Assembly (NCBI GenBank): GCA_905201175.1
Contig: CAJKNC010000075.1
Coordinates: forward strand, 1-7,707
DNA: 7,707 nucleotides
Direction: 5' to 3'
From: an uncultured Succinatimonas sp.
GTDB taxonomy: Bacteria; Pseudomonadota; Gammaproteobacteria; Enterobacterales; Succinivibrionaceae
Positions 6,036 to 7,707 of this stretch are shown piece by piece. The stretch's first letter is position 1. The number at the start of each line of letters is the position of its first letter. Made by a program: the position numbers and the translations under genes. The notes beneath the pieces were generated by a model. It searched no databases and was not told the DNA's origin. It worked only from the letters and a program-made list of their open reading frames with translations.

Positions 6036-7556
6036 GCATTTACCAGTCATCTCTTTAGGAATATCCATTCCGATTAAGGTTAAGATGGTTGGAGCTAAAT
6101 CGCATAAACGGCCGTCTGTTGCCATTTCTGCAGGTCTGCCGACATAGATTAATGGAACAGGTAAGTTAGTGTGTGCAGTATAAGGCTGACCTGTGGTTAA
6201 GTCCTTCATACGTTCACAGTTGCCATGATCTGCTGTAATTAAGCATTCGCCGCCAACCTTTTGTAAGGATTCAACAACTCTGCCAATACAGTGATCAACT
6301 GCTTCAACTGCTTTAACGGCGGCTTCAAAAACGCCAGTATGACCAACCATATCGCCATTAGGATAATTACAAATAATTACATCATATTTGCATGATTCAA
6401 TAGCAGCACATAACTTATCAGTTAATTCCTTAGAACTCATCTCAGGCTGTAGGTCATATGTTGCTACTTTAGGGCTAGGGACTAAAGAACGATCCTCTCC
6501 TGGATAAACAGTTTCAACACCACCGTTCATAAAGAATGTGACATGAGCGTATTTTTCAGTTTCAGAAATACGTAATTGAGTTTTGCCGTGAGTAGACAGC
6601 CACTCTCCTAAGGTATTTTTGAGATCTTCAGGAGGGAAGGCACAGCTAGTGTTAATGTCAGCGGCATACTGAGTTAACATGACGAAGTCTGCTAATTTAA
6701 CTTTAACGTTGCGTTTAAAACCAGTGAAACTTGCATCGTCGTTGACAAAGGCGCGAGTAATCTGACGAGCTCTATCGGCACGGAAGTTCATGAAAATAAG
6801 GCTATCTCCGTCAACTAAAGGTGCAGGTTCGCCAATAACGGAGGCTTTTACGAATTCATCGTTCTCATCACGGGCGTAAGCTGCATCTAAAGCATCCTTA
6901 GCGCTAGCAAAAGGAGCAAATTCACTCTTAGCTTCAGTTAAAAGATCATAAGCTTGCTGAACTCTATCCCAACGATTATCACGATCCATTGCAAAATAAC
7001 GACCAATGATAGAGGCAAAACGTCCAACCCCTAATTCAGCAAATACTTTTTCAAATACTTCTATGAAGCCATGAGCAGAGCGTGGAGGAACATCACGACC
7101 ATCTAAGAAAGGATGGAAGTAAATTTGTTTAGCACCTCTTTGAGCAGCTAATTTGATCATTGCTATTATGTGATCTTGATGACTGTGAACACCGCCGTCA
7201 GACATAAGTCCCATAATATGAACTGCTTTGCCATTAGCAACAGCTTTATCAACGGCTTCGCATAAAACTTTATTAGTAAAGAAATCACCGTCACTGATTG
7301 CTTTTCCAATACGGGTTAATTCTTGATATACGATACGGCCTGCACCAATATTAGTGTGACCAACTTCGGAGTTACCCATTTGACCCTCAGGCAGGCCTAC
7401 ATAGGTTCCAGAGGCTTGAATGTCGGCATGAGCATATTTAGCAGTTAAGGCATCTAAAACAGGAGTTTTAGCTGCTTTTACAGCATTGAATTCTTTCTCT
7501 GGATTATCTCCCCAACCATCCATGATGATAAGAGCAAAAGGTTTTTTATTGGCCAT
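6018..7556 (-). CDS. gpmI: 2,3-bisphosphoglycerate-independent phosphoglycerate mutase
   Basis: GpmI (iPGM, PgmI) interconverts 3- and 2-phosphoglycerate in glycolysis and gluconeogenesis, in the cytoplasm, with two Mn ions and a phosphoserine intermediate (alkaline-phosphatase superfamily). It has 512 residues (514 in E. coli) and every hallmark: D13 in MDGWGDN, catalytic S63 in QMGNSEVGHTNIGAGR, H124 in SDGGVHSHQ, DGRD at 152-155, R186 and R192 in GRYFAMDRDNR, FRADRAR at 258-264, EKYAHVTFF at 334-342 with K335, D402 and H406 in NGDMVGHTG, D443/H444 in TADHGN and H462 in AHTNLP. The ATG (7556-7554) has a modest GAGAT ribosome site 7 nt upstream. Its DNA is clearly richer in G+C than kdkA, as expected for a strongly expressed conserved gene. 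Stand-alone gene ending at a hairpin terminator. Confidence 0.98.
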   Translation of the reverse strand: MANKKPFALIIMDGWGDNPEKEFNAVKAAKTPVLDALTAKYAHADIQASGTYVGLPEGQMGNSEVGHTNIGAGRIVYQELTRIGKAISDGDFFTNKVLCEAVDKAVANGKAVHIMGLMSDGGVHSHQDHIIAMIKLAAQRGAKQIYFHPFLDGRDVPPRSAHGFIEVFEKVFAELGVGRFASIIGRYFAMDRDNRWDRVQQAYDLLTEAKSEFAPFASAKDALDAAYARDENDEFVKASVIGEPAPLVDGDSLIFMNFRADRARQITRAFVNDDASFTGFKRNVKVKLADFVMLTQYAADINTSCAFPPEDLKNTLGEWLSTHGKTQLRISETEKYAHVTFFMNGGVETVYPGEDRSLVPSPKVATYDLQPEMSSKELTDKLCAAIESCKYDVIICNYPNGDMVGHTGVFEAAVKAVEAVDHCIGRVVESLQKVGGECLITADHGNCERMKDLTTGQPYTAHTNLPVPLIYVGRPAEMATDGRLCDLAPTILTLIGMDIPKEMTGKCLITLK

Positions 7557-7587
7557 TTTTTACATCTCGCTTAAATGAAAAATATTT

Positions 7588-7615
7588 ACTATATTTTAAC
7601 GTGTTTGAATCTAAA
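7588..7615 (-). promoter_or_regulatory. predicted promoter of gpmI
   Basis: On the minus strand TTTAGA (7615-7610, 4 of 6 matches) and TATAGT (7593-7588, 5 of 6) are separated by 16 bp. The transcript would start about 25-30 nt before the gpmI ATG. A 16-bp palindrome lies immediately upstream of the -35. Confidence 0.45.
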
Positions 7616-7619
7616 ACGT

Positions 7620-7635
7620 AATTAAGATCTTAATT
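7620..7635. repeat. 16-bp palindrome upstream of the gpmI promoter
   Basis: AATTAAGATCTTAATT is a perfect palindrome centred between 7627 and 7628, four bases upstream of the predicted -35 of gpmI on the minus strand. The position fits an activator or repressor site, but the base composition makes such palindromes easier to get by chance. Confidence 0.45.
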
Positions 7636-7707
7636 TATGAAAGTTATTTTTAATTAGTATAAAGTAACAATATATAAAAAGCTTTATAAAACTGATAGTT
7701 GTTTTTT

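Overview
The window is AT-rich chromosomal DNA, roughly one third G+C by eye, from a Gram-negative bacterium. It carries four genes for the Kdo/heptose inner core of lipopolysaccharide (LPS), a flavodoxin-fold oxidoreductase, a GlpG-type rhomboid protease gene that is out of frame, and the glycolytic enzyme GpmI. A gammaproteobacterium is most likely: kdkA is present, the heptosyltransferase is of the WaaF type, and the GlpG has the cytoplasmic N-domain of the E. coli type. The low G+C and gene mix would fit an anaerobic gut or rumen lineage such as Succinivibrionaceae, but that is inference and no marker gene here settles it.

Layout: positions 1-183 are a very AT-rich leader. On the plus strand follow kdkA (184-888, Kdo kinase) and a putative NAD(P)H:quinone oxidoreductase (946-1506). 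On the minus strand, waaF (3858-2827, GTG start) and waaA (2802-1528) form a two-gene operon 24 bp apart that runs convergently into the oxidoreductase. A divergent intergenic region of about 280 bp (3859-4140) separates waaF from hldD (plus strand, best start ATG at 4141). hldD overlaps glpG by one base (TAGTG at 5098-5102). glpG is interrupted by a -1 frameshift just after the catalytic serine codon. A bidirectional hairpin terminator (5954-5998) lies between glpG and the convergent gpmI (7556-6018).

How the genes fit together: HldD finishes the ADP-L-glycero-D-manno-heptose donor, WaaA puts Kdo on lipid A, KdkA phosphorylates that Kdo, and WaaF adds the second heptose. WaaC (heptose I) is not in the window. 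KdkA next to WaaA suggests, by analogy with Haemophilus, a single phosphorylated Kdo. GlpG would be an inner-membrane quality-control protease if it is expressed in full; GpmI is housekeeping.

I found no tRNA, rRNA, CRISPR array, insertion sequence or phage gene, and no convincing new system. The observation most worth checking is the glpG frameshift. It lies in a G run at the active-site codon, and both reading-frame halves are otherwise intact, so it may be a recent mutation, a sequence error, or (less likely) recoding.
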